This document shows, piece after piece, positions 52,635-61,092 of a stretch of DNA of 64,000 bases (positions are counted from its first letter, which is position 1; each line of letters starts with the position of its first letter). Source of the DNA: Galactobacillus timonensis (GTDB lineage: Bacteria > Bacillota_I > Bacilli_A > Erysipelotrichales > Erysipelotrichaceae); assembly GCF_900240265.1 (NCBI RefSeq), contig NZ_LT964740.1:251207-315206 (forward strand), given 5' to 3'. Position numbers and translations under genes: made by a program. Under the pieces are notes generated by a model. That model made no database searches. It had not been told where the DNA came from and was given only the letters and a program-made list of their open reading frames with translations.

Positions 52635-53354
52635 ATGAAACGAAGAGAATGGTTTGGCATTGTCTATGTCGTTCTGCTGGTGGTGCTTTATGTCTTCTAC
52701 CGGCGCAGCGGCATCGATCTGGAGGATCTTGTGGAAGCTGCACCGGAGCGTATCGTTCCGGCTGTCTTTACAGTGCTTGTGTTTTATGCGCTGAAGTCGC
52801 TGACCGTCTTTTTCCCTCTGCCTCTATTATACCTGCTGAGTGCTGATATATTCCCGCAGTCGGCGGCAATTGTCGTCAACGCGGCGGGCCTGGTTGTTGC
52901 GGCAACGGTCCCGTGGCTCATCGGAAAAAGAAGCGACTCCGGCACCCTCGATCAGCACATGGACCCGCAGACCGCTGAAGTGATTCACAATCTGAAGATG
53001 GACAATCCCTTCCTCTATACATTTGCCCTGCGCGCGACGCATCTCGCCTATGATCCGATTTCGATGTATCTGGGGAATCAGGGGATTCCGTGGCATTTTC
53101 TCGCCCTGGGCACGCTTGCCGGAACCGGGCCCGCAATGGCAGCGATCACGATCATCGGCGAAAATGTCTTTTCTCCGGATTCCGGCATGTTCTGGCCCGC
53201 AATGGGACTGCTGATCGGAGTTGTTGCCCTCTCATTTTTTCTTCTCTATCATACGCTGCACAGGAAGTGCCCGGCACAGTACGCCTATCTTAAGGAACTG
53301 CTGCGGAAGCGGATCGATGAATTTTTCCATAAGCGTAAAGACTCAACGGCATAA
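52635..53354 (+). CDS. VTT/TVP38-TMEM64 (DedA-like) membrane protein
   Basis: This 239-residue polytopic protein matches the VTT (SNARE-associated) family: FFPLPLLYLLSADIFP, NAAGLVVAATVPWLIGK and a C-terminal FFLLYHTLHRK. The family includes DedA and TVP38/TMEM64 proteins, several of which flip or scramble lipids. The ATG is eight bases after TATAAT; GAGG overlaps the transcript's first bases, so it is at best a very short leader. Confidence 0.8.
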   Translation: MKRREWFGIVYVVLLVVLYVFYRRSGIDLEDLVEAAPERIVPAVFTVLVFYALKSLTVFFPLPLLYLLSADIFPQSAAIVVNAAGLVVAATVPWLIGKRSDSGTLDQHMDPQTAEVIHNLKMDNPFLYTFALRATHLAYDPISMYLGNQGIPWHFLALGTLAGTGPAMAAITIIGENVFSPDSGMFWPAMGLLIGVVALSFFLLYHTLHRKCPAQYAYLKELLRKRIDEFFHKRKDSTA

Positions 53355-53358
53355 AAAA

Positions 53359-53384
53359 ATGCAGCAAAGCCACCTCTGCTGCAT
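53359..53384. terminator. Bidirectional terminator
   Basis: ATGCAGCA and TGCTGCAT form an 8-bp stem around 10 bases, with TTTT after it on the plus strand and seven T residues on the minus strand. It serves the VTT gene and the small gene at 53397. Confidence 0.85.
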
Positions 53385-53396
53385 TTTTCTTCGGTC

Positions 53397-53546
53397 TCAG
53401 GCGCCTTGGGGATTGATCCGGTTCTTATCCTGGGATTCAGCGATCCGGATCAGATATTTCTTCAGCCTTCCTAAAGCGATGATAGCTGCGAATGTCAGTG
53501 CCAGAGCAGCCAGATCCGAAACAGAAATACCAGTAAGGTTGATCAT
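53397..53546 (-). CDS. 49-residue single-pass membrane protein
   Basis: This small open frame encodes a short N-terminus, one hydrophobic helix (about residues 10-27, LAALALTFAAIIALGRL) and a basic, polar C-terminal tail (KKYLIRIAESQDKNR). AAAGGAGC lies nine bases before the ATG, and a terminator follows the stop. Twin inverted repeats overlap its promoter, so it appears to be a tightly controlled gene. No family is recognised; it might be a holin-like, toxin-like or regulatory peptide. Confidence 0.65.
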   Translation of the reverse strand: MINLTGISVSDLAALALTFAAIIALGRLKKYLIRIAESQDKNRINPQGA

Positions 53547-53569
53547 AGAAGTTGCTCCTTTCATGTGCC

Positions 53570-53612
53570 AGTTAGGTTTTTCTAACTATTTCTAAGTTAA
53601 TTTTATCTAACT
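53570..53612. promoter_or_regulatory. Twin AGTTA-N8-TAACT operators
   Basis: AGTTAGGTTTTTCTAACT (53570-53587) and AGTTAATTTTATCTAACT (53595-53612) are two 18-bp inverted repeats with the same half-sites and spacing, 25 bases centre to centre. The second overlaps a TAAAAT -10 on the minus strand. This is the layout of a repressor bound as two dimers. Confidence 0.7.
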
Positions 53613-53672
53613 GAAGAAAGAAGTAAACAGGAATGCTCCAGATGATCAAATGCGAATGTTATTTTTTCCGGT

Positions 53673-54455
53673 TCAGCCCAGCGCCACATCCAGAATCATC
53701 ATGATGCAGAAGCCGGCTGCAAAGGCAAGTACACCGGCATGGGAATGTTCACCCTGTGACATTTCCGGAACCAGCTCCTCCACCACGACATACAGCATCG
53801 CTCCGGCCGCAAAGCTCAGAAGATACGGCATCAGCGGAACGACATGCTTCGAAAATAGAATCGTCAGAAAGCCCGCAACCGGCTCCACGGCACCGGACAG
53901 TACGCCATAGAGAAACGACTTGTTTTTGCTGTGGCCTTCGCCATACATCGGCATCGCAATGATGGCACCTTCCGGGAAATTCTGAATTGCAATGCCAAGT
54001 GACAGGGCCAGAGCACCCGACGCACTCATACCGGTAACAGAATACAGAAATGCAGCATAAACGACGCCGACCGCCATCCCTTCAGGAATGTTGTGAATCG
54101 TTACCGCCAGCATCATCAGCGTCTGATTTTTCAGAGAGCTGTGCGGACCTTCCGGAGCCGTTTCATGTACATGCAGATGGGGCGTCAGATGATCAATTGC
54201 CAGCAGAAACAGAATGCCGAGCCAGAAACCGATCGCTGCCGGCATAAACGAAAGACGGCCGAGATTCGCCGCTTCTTCCAGAGCCGGAATCAGAAGGCTC
54301 CAGATGGAGGCAGCGACCATGACACCGGCCGCAAAACCCGTTAACATCCGCTCCACTTTTTCAGACACATTTTCTTTCAGAATATATACACATGCAGCCC
54401 CGAGAGATGTTCCAAGAAACGGAATCATCAGACCAAAGAAAACTTCCTTTGTCAT
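53673..54455 (-). CDS. ZIP-family metal transporter
   Basis: This 260-residue protein has about eight membrane segments. VTIHNIPEGMAVG and IAIQNFPEGAIIAMP form the binuclear metal site of ZIP transporters. A His-rich loop (HLTPHLHVHE) lies between. It imports zinc or another divalent metal. The ATG at 54455 has GGAGG five bases upstream. A 12-bp palindrome overlaps its leader and may be the site of a metal-dependent repressor. Confidence 0.9.
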   Translation of the reverse strand: MTKEVFFGLMIPFLGTSLGAACVYILKENVSEKVERMLTGFAAGVMVAASIWSLLIPALEEAANLGRLSFMPAAIGFWLGILFLLAIDHLTPHLHVHETAPEGPHSSLKNQTLMMLAVTIHNIPEGMAVGVVYAAFLYSVTGMSASGALALSLGIAIQNFPEGAIIAMPMYGEGHSKNKSFLYGVLSGAVEPVAGFLTILFSKHVVPLMPYLLSFAAGAMLYVVVEELVPEMSQGEHSHAGVLAFAAGFCIMMILDVALG

Positions 54456-54471
54456 AAGAACCTCCAGCATT

Positions 54472-54483
54472 GTACAGCTGTAC
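54472..54483. promoter_or_regulatory. 12-bp palindrome in the ZIP gene leader
   Basis: GTACAGCTGTAC lies 17 bases before the ZIP start and about 18 bases after a TATGAT -10 (54506-54501, minus strand). The position suits an operator; it does not match the Zur or MntR boxes I know. Confidence 0.45.
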
Positions 54484-54587
54484 GTTGAATTACCGCATCA
54501 ATCATATCACTCTGCCCTTATCTTCCACTGTCATATGATCCAGATCCCTTACGCTTTCTAAATTTCAAAGGTATGATGAGAGGACTT

Positions 54588-55520
54588 ATGATACTGAATA
54601 CCGGACAAAGAACAGATATCCCCGCCTTCTACAGCGACTGGTTTCTTCAGCGTGTACGGGAGGGGTTTGTCCTGGTGCGCAGCCCCTATGATCCTCATCT
54701 TGTGACACGCTATTTGATTAATCCGTCGGTTGTAGATGCGATCGCTTTCTGTACGAAGAATCCTCTCCCGATGCTCGATCATCTCAGTGAACTTTCGGCG
54801 TACCGCATGTTCTGGTTTGTAACGATCACGCCGTATGGAAAGGACATCGAGCCCCGTCTTCCTGACAAGCGCCGTATCGTTGAAGGATTCCGGAAGCTGT
54901 CCGGGATTGTCGGAGCAGATCATACGGCACTGCGCTATGATCCAGTGTTCATTAATGAAACCTATCCGATCGAGAAACATATCCGTGCCTTTGAGCGTCT
55001 TTGCACGCTGCTGGAGGGTTCGACGCACATGGCAGTCATCAGCTTCCTTGATCTCTATGAGAAAACAAAGCGGAATTTTCCGGAAGGAAAAGAGGCGTCC
55101 GAACAAGAACGTCTCATGATCGGCGAAGCATTCGCCAGATCCTGTCAGAACCATGGCATTCGTCCGTATACGTGCCTGGAAGGAACGGATCTTGCCCGCT
55201 TTGGCTTCGACTGTTCCGGCTGTATGTCGAAGGCCGTCCTGGAACATGCGCTGAATATCGATCTTTCCGTTCCTTCTTCCAAGGCTTCGATCCGCCCGGG
55301 CTGCACGTGTCTCATCGGCAGTGATATCGGTGCCTATAATTCCTGCGGACATGGATGCCGCTATTGCTATGCCAACGAAAGTGAGGCGGCAGTGCGCCGC
55401 ACAATGGCACAGCACGATCCGTCGTCGCCTCTTCTGATCGGTCATCTGCAACCGGAAGACCGTGTTCATGATGCGCTGCAGAAGTCCTGGATCAACCTGC
55501 AGCTGCACCTGGATCTATAA
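54588..55520 (+). CDS. DUF1848 protein
   Basis: This 310-residue protein has the family hallmarks TDIPAFYSDWF, FCTKNPLPML, LRYDPVFIN and CLIGSDIGAYNSCGHGCRYCYAN; the last has clustered Cys that could bind a metal or Fe-S cluster. The function of DUF1848 is unknown. ATG at 54588 follows GAGAGG; in-frame ATGs at 54573 and 54576 overlap a TATGAT that looks like the -10. Confidence 0.8.
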   Translation: MILNTGQRTDIPAFYSDWFLQRVREGFVLVRSPYDPHLVTRYLINPSVVDAIAFCTKNPLPMLDHLSELSAYRMFWFVTITPYGKDIEPRLPDKRRIVEGFRKLSGIVGADHTALRYDPVFINETYPIEKHIRAFERLCTLLEGSTHMAVISFLDLYEKTKRNFPEGKEASEQERLMIGEAFARSCQNHGIRPYTCLEGTDLARFGFDCSGCMSKAVLEHALNIDLSVPSSKASIRPGCTCLIGSDIGAYNSCGHGCRYCYANESEAAVRRTMAQHDPSSPLLIGHLQPEDRVHDALQKSWINLQLHLDL

Positions 55521-55549
55521 AAAATGCAGACGGGAATATTCCTGTCTGC
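55519..55549 (-). terminator. Terminator after the extradiol dioxygenase gene
   Basis: On the minus strand GCAGACAGGA and TCCCGTCTGC form a 10-bp stem (with G-T) around ATAT, followed by ATTTTTTA. Confidence 0.8.
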
Positions 55550-55562
55550 CTGAAGATCAAAG

Positions 55563-56345
55563 TTATTTTTCACTGCTCCACAGGAATCCGGTCATTGCCA
55601 TGGATCCCAGGTTGCAGACGTTGTTGAACACCCGGACGCTGTCATCCCCTGCTGCACCAAGGCAGTAAACCAGCGGAAGATAGTGATCCGGCGTCGGGAC
55701 GGCATAGGATGCTTCCGGTCCTTCGGTATAGTGAATGACCTTTTCGTTCTGCTTTGCTGTTACGGCGTTGATGATGTAGTCATTAAAGGCATGCGTCATT
55801 TCCGTTCCATCCGGATTATCCCATTCGACGCGGCGCAGATTATGTACAATGTTACCGCTGCCGAAGATCAGATATCCTTCGTCCCGCAGGGACGCCAGTT
55901 TCTTTCCCGTTTCAAAGCACTGCTCTGGCGTCAGGGTGCCGTCGACAGAAAGCTGGACGACGGGGATGTCCGCCTTTGGAAACATGTGGACAAGAACGGT
56001 CCAGGTCCCGTGATCAATGCCCCAGGAATCATCAATCGAAACCTGACTACCAAGAAGAGAGACGATCTGATCCGTCAGCTCACGGTTTCCACTGACAGGA
56101 TACTTGACCCGGTACAGTTCTTCCGGAAAGCCATACATGTCATAAATCTGACTGGGATGGGCTGCGCTCTGTGTGAAGGTACCTCTCGTGTACCAGTGGG
56201 CGGAAACGGCAAGAATTGCCTTCGGCTTTCCATACGTGTCGATCACATGCCTGCCGACTGCTTCCATGCCGGAAGTAATTTCATTGTGTTCCAGGGCAAT
56301 CATCGGGCTGCCGTGGCCAGAGAAAATAACCGGTGTACGCATCAT
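55563..56345 (-). CDS. Extradiol dioxygenase-like protein (LigB/DODA, YgiD type)
   Basis: This 260-residue protein has FSGHGSPM, VSAHWYTRG, WGIDHGTW and TPDHYLPL, giving the His and Glu residues of LigB-type enzymes. The same fold in E. coli YgiD is a zinc or iron protein with DOPA dioxygenase activity. A true ring-opening oxygenase would be odd in a strict anaerobe, so an oxygen-independent role is possible. It is the last gene of the Rrf2-led operon. Confidence 0.85.
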   Translation of the reverse strand: MMRTPVIFSGHGSPMIALEHNEITSGMEAVGRHVIDTYGKPKAILAVSAHWYTRGTFTQSAAHPSQIYDMYGFPEELYRVKYPVSGNRELTDQIVSLLGSQVSIDDSWGIDHGTWTVLVHMFPKADIPVVQLSVDGTLTPEQCFETGKKLASLRDEGYLIFGSGNIVHNLRRVEWDNPDGTEMTHAFNDYIINAVTAKQNEKVIHYTEGPEASYAVPTPDHYLPLVYCLGAAGDDSVRVFNNVCNLGSMAMTGFLWSSEK

Positions 56346-56362
56346 TCAATTCTCCGTTCTGC

Positions 56363-56704
56363 TCAGTCAACAACCGTGAGAACGCCCTTGTGAAGCAGCT
56401 GCGCACGCTTGCCGCGGCCGTTTTCATCGGGCCAGGTCATGAAGGCAAATACCTTCCCCCGGTTGAAATCGTCGATCTGTGAAACAACGATTCCGGACTC
56501 TTCAATCCAGTTCAGAAAATAGACGCCTTCCGAAATCTCCATGGAAGAAACCGGTTCCTCTTCCTGCTTCGGTGCCCCTTCCGCGGTCTTGGACAGGGCA
56601 TACCAGCGAATGGTGCTGTCGTTCAGAAATTCAATCTGGAAGTGATAGCCTGTCTCATAATTGACATCCATCTTCTTCCCGTTCAGTCGTTCTCTGATTG
56701 TCAT
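56363..56704 (-). CDS. MoaF/phenolic acid decarboxylase-like calycin protein
   Basis: This 113-residue beta-rich protein has FQIEFLNDSTIRWYAL, SEGVYFLNWIEESGIVVSQIDDF and GKVFAFMTWPDE, a pattern like the MoaF-related and phenolic acid decarboxylase group of small calycin barrels. Which ligand it binds is unknown. AAGGAG precedes the ATG. It is in the Rrf2 operon. Confidence 0.65.
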   Translation of the reverse strand: MTIRERLNGKKMDVNYETGYHFQIEFLNDSTIRWYALSKTAEGAPKQEEEPVSSMEISEGVYFLNWIEESGIVVSQIDDFNRGKVFAFMTWPDENGRGKRAQLLHKGVLTVVD

Positions 56705-56718
56705 ATTTCATATTCTCC

Positions 56719-57123
56719 TTAAAATTTCAGCACTTCCGGCTCATGGGTAAATGAGCTGATCGTTGCCGTTCCGTGTTCGAAATAGAAAACTGCCGTGTTG
56801 CCATCGGCACCTGTGGTGTACATCTTGCGAAGATCAGGATAGGCATCCAGCATGGATTCCTCTGCCTCAACGCATTCATCCGCAACAACCTTCCCGCAGA
56901 CACGGATCCATTCGCCTTTGTACATGGCGCAGATTTCCACTTTTCCATTGGCAATCATCTGACGGTATACGTCTTTTCCTTTGCCGGTTTGAATGTACAG
57001 TTTGTTTTCAAAGATATGGGCAGTGCCGAAGGGACGGACGCGGGGCTGATCCCCTTCCATCGTGGCAAGATAATAGGTTCCTGCGTCCGTCAGAAAACTG
57101 CATACTTTTTCAATCGCTTCCAT
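56719..57123 (-). CDS. Pyridoxamine 5'-phosphate oxidase-like FMN-binding protein
   Basis: This 134-residue split-barrel protein begins with a helix and then TYYLATMEGDQPRVRPFGTAHIFENKLYIQTGKGKDVYRQM, which is the FMN-binding core of the PNPOx-like family. Small members act as flavin reductases or sense flavin state. Its start overlaps the Rrf2 gene by 14 bases. Confidence 0.85.
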   Translation of the reverse strand: MEAIEKVCSFLTDAGTYYLATMEGDQPRVRPFGTAHIFENKLYIQTGKGKDVYRQMIANGKVEICAMYKGEWIRVCGKVVADECVEAEESMLDAYPDLRKMYTTGADGNTAVFYFEHGTATISSFTHEPEVLKF

Positions 57124-57583
57124 TTTGTTTCTCCTTGGGGCTGTGCAGATTTTCCTGTTGAAGCTGCCGGTGCATGTCGTCCTGCATCTGCTGCAGCGTC
57201 ATGTGTTCCATTTCGTCGTGCATCAAATGTTCAAGGATCCTGATCCGTGCATCCATGACGCCATAGATCGATCTTCCGACGGGACAGTTCTGATTCGGAT
57301 TGCCATGCATCGGGAACAGTCGTTCATCCTTGTTCTCGACCGCATCGAAAATATCCGCCAGCGTGATGTCCGCCGGCTTACGCGTGAGATAGGTTCCTCC
57401 GACACCGGGACGCACTTCAATCAGATCCGCAGCCTTGAGCAGGCACAGTGTCTTGCGTATGTTGACGGCATTGACGCCTGTGGTTGCGGAAAGAACTTCG
57501 GATGTCACTTTCTGCCTGTCCTGATATTCTGCCAAATACAGCAGGATATGCGAGGCAAGGTTCAATCGGCTGGAAAACTGCAT
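57110..57583 (-). CDS. Rrf2-family transcriptional regulator
   Basis: This 157-residue winged-helix regulator starts MQFSSRLNLASHILLYLA and has TTGVNAVNIRKTLCLLKAADLIEVRPGVGGTYL for DNA recognition and wing. It has only one Cys in the usual cluster region (NCPVGRSIYG), so it may not hold a 2Fe-2S cluster like IscR and may sense redox otherwise. It heads an operon of flavin and redox-type proteins and probably represses it through the palindrome at 57596. Confidence 0.9.
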   Translation of the reverse strand: MQFSSRLNLASHILLYLAEYQDRQKVTSEVLSATTGVNAVNIRKTLCLLKAADLIEVRPGVGGTYLTRKPADITLADIFDAVENKDERLFPMHGNPNQNCPVGRSIYGVMDARIRILEHLMHDEMEHMTLQQMQDDMHRQLQQENLHSPKEKQNGSD

Positions 57584-57595
57584 TTTCTCCTTTCC

Positions 57596-57645
57596 GTTGT
57601 AGCGGCTACGACTACAACTATAGAGATATATCAGATATTCGTCAA
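57596..57645 (-). promoter_or_regulatory. Rrf2 operon promoter with overlapping operator
   Basis: On the minus strand TTGACG (57645-57640), a 17-base spacer and TATAGT (57622-57617) form a good promoter. A 23-bp inverted repeat GTTGTAG-N9-CTACAAC (57618-57596) begins at the end of the -10 and covers the start point, as expected for autorepression. The -35 lies inside the end of the upstream gene. Confidence 0.75.
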
Positions 57646-58091
57646 TGAGATTGCTTCGAAGGAAGAATCAGCTCCATCTGCCGGTGCGGAATGCCGTCTT
57701 CCAGAAACTCGTCGGACGTGATCTGAAACCCTTCGCGCCCGTAGAAGCCGGTCGCATAGCTCTGCGCTTCCAGGTAAATCTTCCGGCACGGCATATGATC
57801 TTCAATTTCCAGCAGTGACCGATGAAGAATCTTTCCGCCAAGGCCGGCACCTCTTTTCATTGTCAGGACGCGGCCGATCTGCACAACATCCGGCTCCTTG
57901 TAAAAAGCGCGAAGATATGCGGCAATGTCATTGCCATCACGAAAGTACATATGTATGCTGCGGTAATCGAGTTCATCGATATCCTGGTATGGGCATTTCT
58001 GTTCAACGACAAAGACTGCGGATCTGACCTGCAGAATCTCATACAGCTCCGTCGTCGTTAACTCGTCAAATGTCTTCACAATGAATTCCAT
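57642..58091 (-). CDS. ElaA-like GNAT acetyltransferase
   Basis: This 149-residue GNAT protein resembles E. coli ElaA: LYEILQVRSAVFVVEQKCPYQDID, IGRVLTMKRGAGLGGKIL for acetyl-CoA binding and AQSYATGFYGREGF. Substrate unknown. AGAAGGAGAA precedes the ATG. Confidence 0.85.
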   Translation of the reverse strand: MEFIVKTFDELTTTELYEILQVRSAVFVVEQKCPYQDIDELDYRSIHMYFRDGNDIAAYLRAFYKEPDVVQIGRVLTMKRGAGLGGKILHRSLLEIEDHMPCRKIYLEAQSYATGFYGREGFQITSDEFLEDGIPHRQMELILPSKQSH

Positions 58092-58123
58092 AAGGTTCTC
58101 CTTCTGTCACAGATGAATCGGAC

Positions 58124-59149
58124 CTAGGAACCTGTGATGACAATCAGCAGTACCGGCACAAGCATCAAAAGATATCCAAGCAGATAGATGATCAAATGTT
58201 TCTTTTCTCTGTGAACCGCAATGAATTCGCGGATCAGGGCGCTGGGAAAATAATAGGAAGCGGTCCGTGAACCGATGCCTACCGCTTTCAGCTGCGCCGT
58301 CCGGGCATAGCGCATGGCACGGTAGACGTGATAGTTGCTTGTGACAAGGGCTGTGTGTTTTCTACCCTCTCTTGCGTCAATGATGGCTTTGCTGTTGCGG
58401 ATGTTTTCCATCGTCGTCGTGGATTGATCCTCCATCAGGATATGATCAGCAGGAATTCCCTTTTCCAGCAGATAGCGTTTCATCGCCTCGGCCTCGCTGC
58501 ACACCTCGTCTTTGCCCTGTCCGCCAGAAGGAATCAGATACGGCGGCGTAGGATCGCGGCGGTAGATTTCTATCGCCTTGTCACAGCGGTCCGCCAGAAG
58601 CTTCGTCACCGTCCCGTCGTTCCGGATGCCGGAGCCATGAATAATGACGTAGTCAAAGTCGCGCTTCACCGGAATGATCTGCAGAAACAGGCAGTAAAAA
58701 AGAAATGACAGAAACGTCAGCGACACATAGATCCACGTCACGATCAGAAACAGAAGAAACGGCGAAAGATTGGCCAGCACGTTCATCCGGTCGCTGTAGA
58801 TACCGGTAAACCACATGACCAGTGCCACTTCTCCTGCCAGCAATACCAGCCCCAGAAGCAGCGACAGCAGATTGGCAAGGCTCTTTCCTTCCTTGCGCAT
58901 CATCACAAAACCGTTATGAATCAGAAAGGTTGGAAGAATCAGAAAGGCAAGCAGAAACAGAAAGGCGAGCACCATCATCACAATACCGACCGCCTGCCCG
59001 AATATGGAAAGAAGAAGAACGAACACGGAACCTGCCGCAAGCAGAAGAAGGATGATATTACGATAACGGCTGCGATCCCGGTGCATTGAAAATGCGAATA
59101 TGCCGCACCACAGTAAAGCCCATACGGCGCTGAATACTGTTTCTTTCAT
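58124..59149 (-). CDS. YdcF/DUF218 family membrane protein
   Basis: This 341-residue protein has about five N-terminal membrane segments, then the DUF218 domain: DYVIIHGSGI, DRCDKAIEIY, PYLIPSGGQGKDE, MEDQSTTTMENI and VTSNYHVYRAMRYA. A further hydrophobic segment lies at the end. Family members include SanA/ElyC-like proteins linked to envelope integrity. Its catalytic activity is unknown. Confidence 0.85.
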   Translation of the reverse strand: MKETVFSAVWALLWCGIFAFSMHRDRSRYRNIILLLLAAGSVFVLLLSIFGQAVGIVMMVLAFLFLLAFLILPTFLIHNGFVMMRKEGKSLANLLSLLLGLVLLAGEVALVMWFTGIYSDRMNVLANLSPFLLFLIVTWIYVSLTFLSFLFYCLFLQIIPVKRDFDYVIIHGSGIRNDGTVTKLLADRCDKAIEIYRRDPTPPYLIPSGGQGKDEVCSEAEAMKRYLLEKGIPADHILMEDQSTTTMENIRNSKAIIDAREGRKHTALVTSNYHVYRAMRYARTAQLKAVGIGSRTASYYFPSALIREFIAVHREKKHLIIYLLGYLLMLVPVLLIVITGS

Positions 59150-59248
59150 CTTTATGCCATGTCCCTTTCCCGTCTCCGTGGTGCCTCCATCTTACCGCCT
59201 TTTCCAACTGATCCGGACATGTGGAAGAAAAGGAGCGGCGCTGAGACA

Positions 59249-60229
59249 TTAGTCCACGGGAATGGCAAACAGGGACAGGAGACTGGTCTTCCCGTGTTTT
59301 GCGAACCATTGCAGGATGCGGATGCCAAGCAATGTGATTACTACGCAGACAATTCCGCGAAATGGATACAGCCATCCGGTAGGATCGAAATGATAGACAG
59401 CGCCGGCGACCGGCATATGCAGCAGATAGACTGCATAAGAATATTTTCCCCAGCACTCAAGAATCATATTCAGCCGGTTCCAGTGGATGGCTTTCATGGC
59501 AGAATAAACCAGTCCCACTTTCAGCAACTGGATCACCGCTTCCATTGCGACCGGCAATGGATGATGAATCCGCAGGAAAAAGCAGACAGCCAGAAGAAAC
59601 AGTTCGAGACACAGCAGCTTTCGCCGGGAGATCGGTCTGCCAGCGTCCCTTTCATGTGAGACGTAATACCGGACACCCACGCCGCACTCAAAGTAGATGA
59701 GAGAAGACGGTGCGAAAAGATACGAAGTCATCCAGTCCCAGAACGAAGTGATGCCTGCAAAATCACTGAATCCAAGGAGCACCAGCAGCGTCAGGGATGG
59801 AATTCTTATGGACGGGAAATGCTGAAAGAGAAATTCAAGGATGAAAAGAATCACAATCTGCCGCATGAAATGAAGATAGGATCCGTAGCCGAGAAGAAAT
59901 TTCCATAATGGCATAAATGCCGCGACAGACCGGAAATGGAACATCTCAGCAATCCATACTAGAGTTCCAGCAACAATCCAGGGGATGATTAGATGCCTGA
60001 GCCGCTTGCACCAGAAGTCCTTCGCAGACTTCCTGTGATCAAGAAAGCCGGCAAGAAGGAAGAAAATCGGTACACCCAGGTCAGAAAACACAGGAAGAAC
60101 ATTGTGCCAGAATACTGCCCAGCTGTTAGAAGCAGCCTGCTTTGACAAAGTTGCCGCATGGATTACGGCGACGCCCCAAATGGCAAATCCCTTCATTCGA
60201 TAAATCAGCAGGTTTTCTCTTTTCTCCAT
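59249..60229 (-). CDS. Acyltransferase family 3 membrane protein
   Basis: This protein of about 326 residues has ten hydrophobic segments and typical features: MKGFAIWGVAVIHAA with the essential His, FSDLGVPIFFLLAGFL and YSYAVYLLHMPV. Such enzymes O-acylate sugars of surface polymers or exported small molecules. Two starts are possible (60262 or 60229); neither has a clear ribosome site, and 60229 gives the better family alignment. Confidence 0.8.
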   Translation of the reverse strand: MEKRENLLIYRMKGFAIWGVAVIHAATLSKQAASNSWAVFWHNVLPVFSDLGVPIFFLLAGFLDHRKSAKDFWCKRLRHLIIPWIVAGTLVWIAEMFHFRSVAAFMPLWKFLLGYGSYLHFMRQIVILFILEFLFQHFPSIRIPSLTLLVLLGFSDFAGITSFWDWMTSYLFAPSSLIYFECGVGVRYYVSHERDAGRPISRRKLLCLELFLLAVCFFLRIHHPLPVAMEAVIQLLKVGLVYSAMKAIHWNRLNMILECWGKYSYAVYLLHMPVAGAVYHFDPTGWLYPFRGIVCVVITLLGIRILQWFAKHGKTSLLSLFAIPVD

Positions 60230-60411
60230 GATTGATACCAGTCTTCTGATATGTTTTACCATGCAATTCGATGTGAGCAGGTCATGAAATCAATCCGTTA
60301 ATTTATGTGCCGTCACAATTTCGTGTTGACCGGGCAATGCAGAAAAATACGGTTTTGAAAGCATGACAGGAACGTATCATACTTATTAAGAAATATATTG
60401 GAGAAAAACGC

Positions 60412-61092
60412 ATGACAAATGAAAAGAAAACACGCCCGGTCATAGAAACAAGGCTGCAGCACAATATCCTCTGCATACCGGAAGAGGCGCGGCGTGCGTC
60501 GGGCATTGTTGTCTTCGGGCGCCGTATCAAGACACTCGTCTTTACAACGGATCTGGCCATTATCCGCAACTGTGATGCGGATGCTGTATTTGCAGTCTAT
60601 CCTTTTACTCCCCAGACTGCGATCAGCGATGCCATCATCAAGTATTCGTACATTCCGGTCTTCTGTGGTGTCGGCGGCGGTACGACGCATGGTGTGCGTA
60701 CCATCGGTCTTGCGCGTGACATGGAAAGCAGCGGGGCCATGGGCGTTGTTCTTAACAGCCCAATCACCAACCTCAATCTTGCGGCGGTTGCCAAGACGGT
60801 CGATATTCCGGTCATCATTACGGTCACAAGTGCCGATACCGATATTCAGAAACGTCTCGATGCAGGTGCCTCGATCCTGAACGTTGCCGGCGGTACAAAG
60901 ACGCCTGAAATCATCACAAAAATCCGTGCCGGTTTTCCTGATGTACCCATCATCGCCAGCGGCGGCAGTACTTCGGAAAGCATTCTGGCTACGGTTGCGG
61001 CGGGAGCCAATGCCATCACCTATACGCCGCCCAGCACTGCTAATCTGTTCGCAGCCATGATGGCTCAGTATCGTGGCGAAGAAGAGAATTGA
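60412..61092 (+). CDS. TIM-barrel phosphate-binding protein of unknown function
   Basis: This 226-residue protein with a TIM-barrel pattern has GVGGGTTHG early, and ILNVAGGTKTPEI and IIASGGSTSESILATVAAGANAITYTPPS late; the latter two are typical phosphate-binding loops. Some databases call such proteins simply hydrolase. TTGGAGA precedes the ATG. Its stop codon lies at the junction with the tnpB right end, so its original C-terminus may have been altered by the insertion. Confidence 0.65.
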   Translation: MTNEKKTRPVIETRLQHNILCIPEEARRASGIVVFGRRIKTLVFTTDLAIIRNCDADAVFAVYPFTPQTAISDAIIKYSYIPVFCGVGGGTTHGVRTIGLARDMESSGAMGVVLNSPITNLNLAAVAKTVDIPVIITVTSADTDIQKRLDAGASILNVAGGTKTPEIITKIRAGFPDVPIIASGGSTSESILATVAAGANAITYTPPSTANLFAAMMAQYRGEEEN

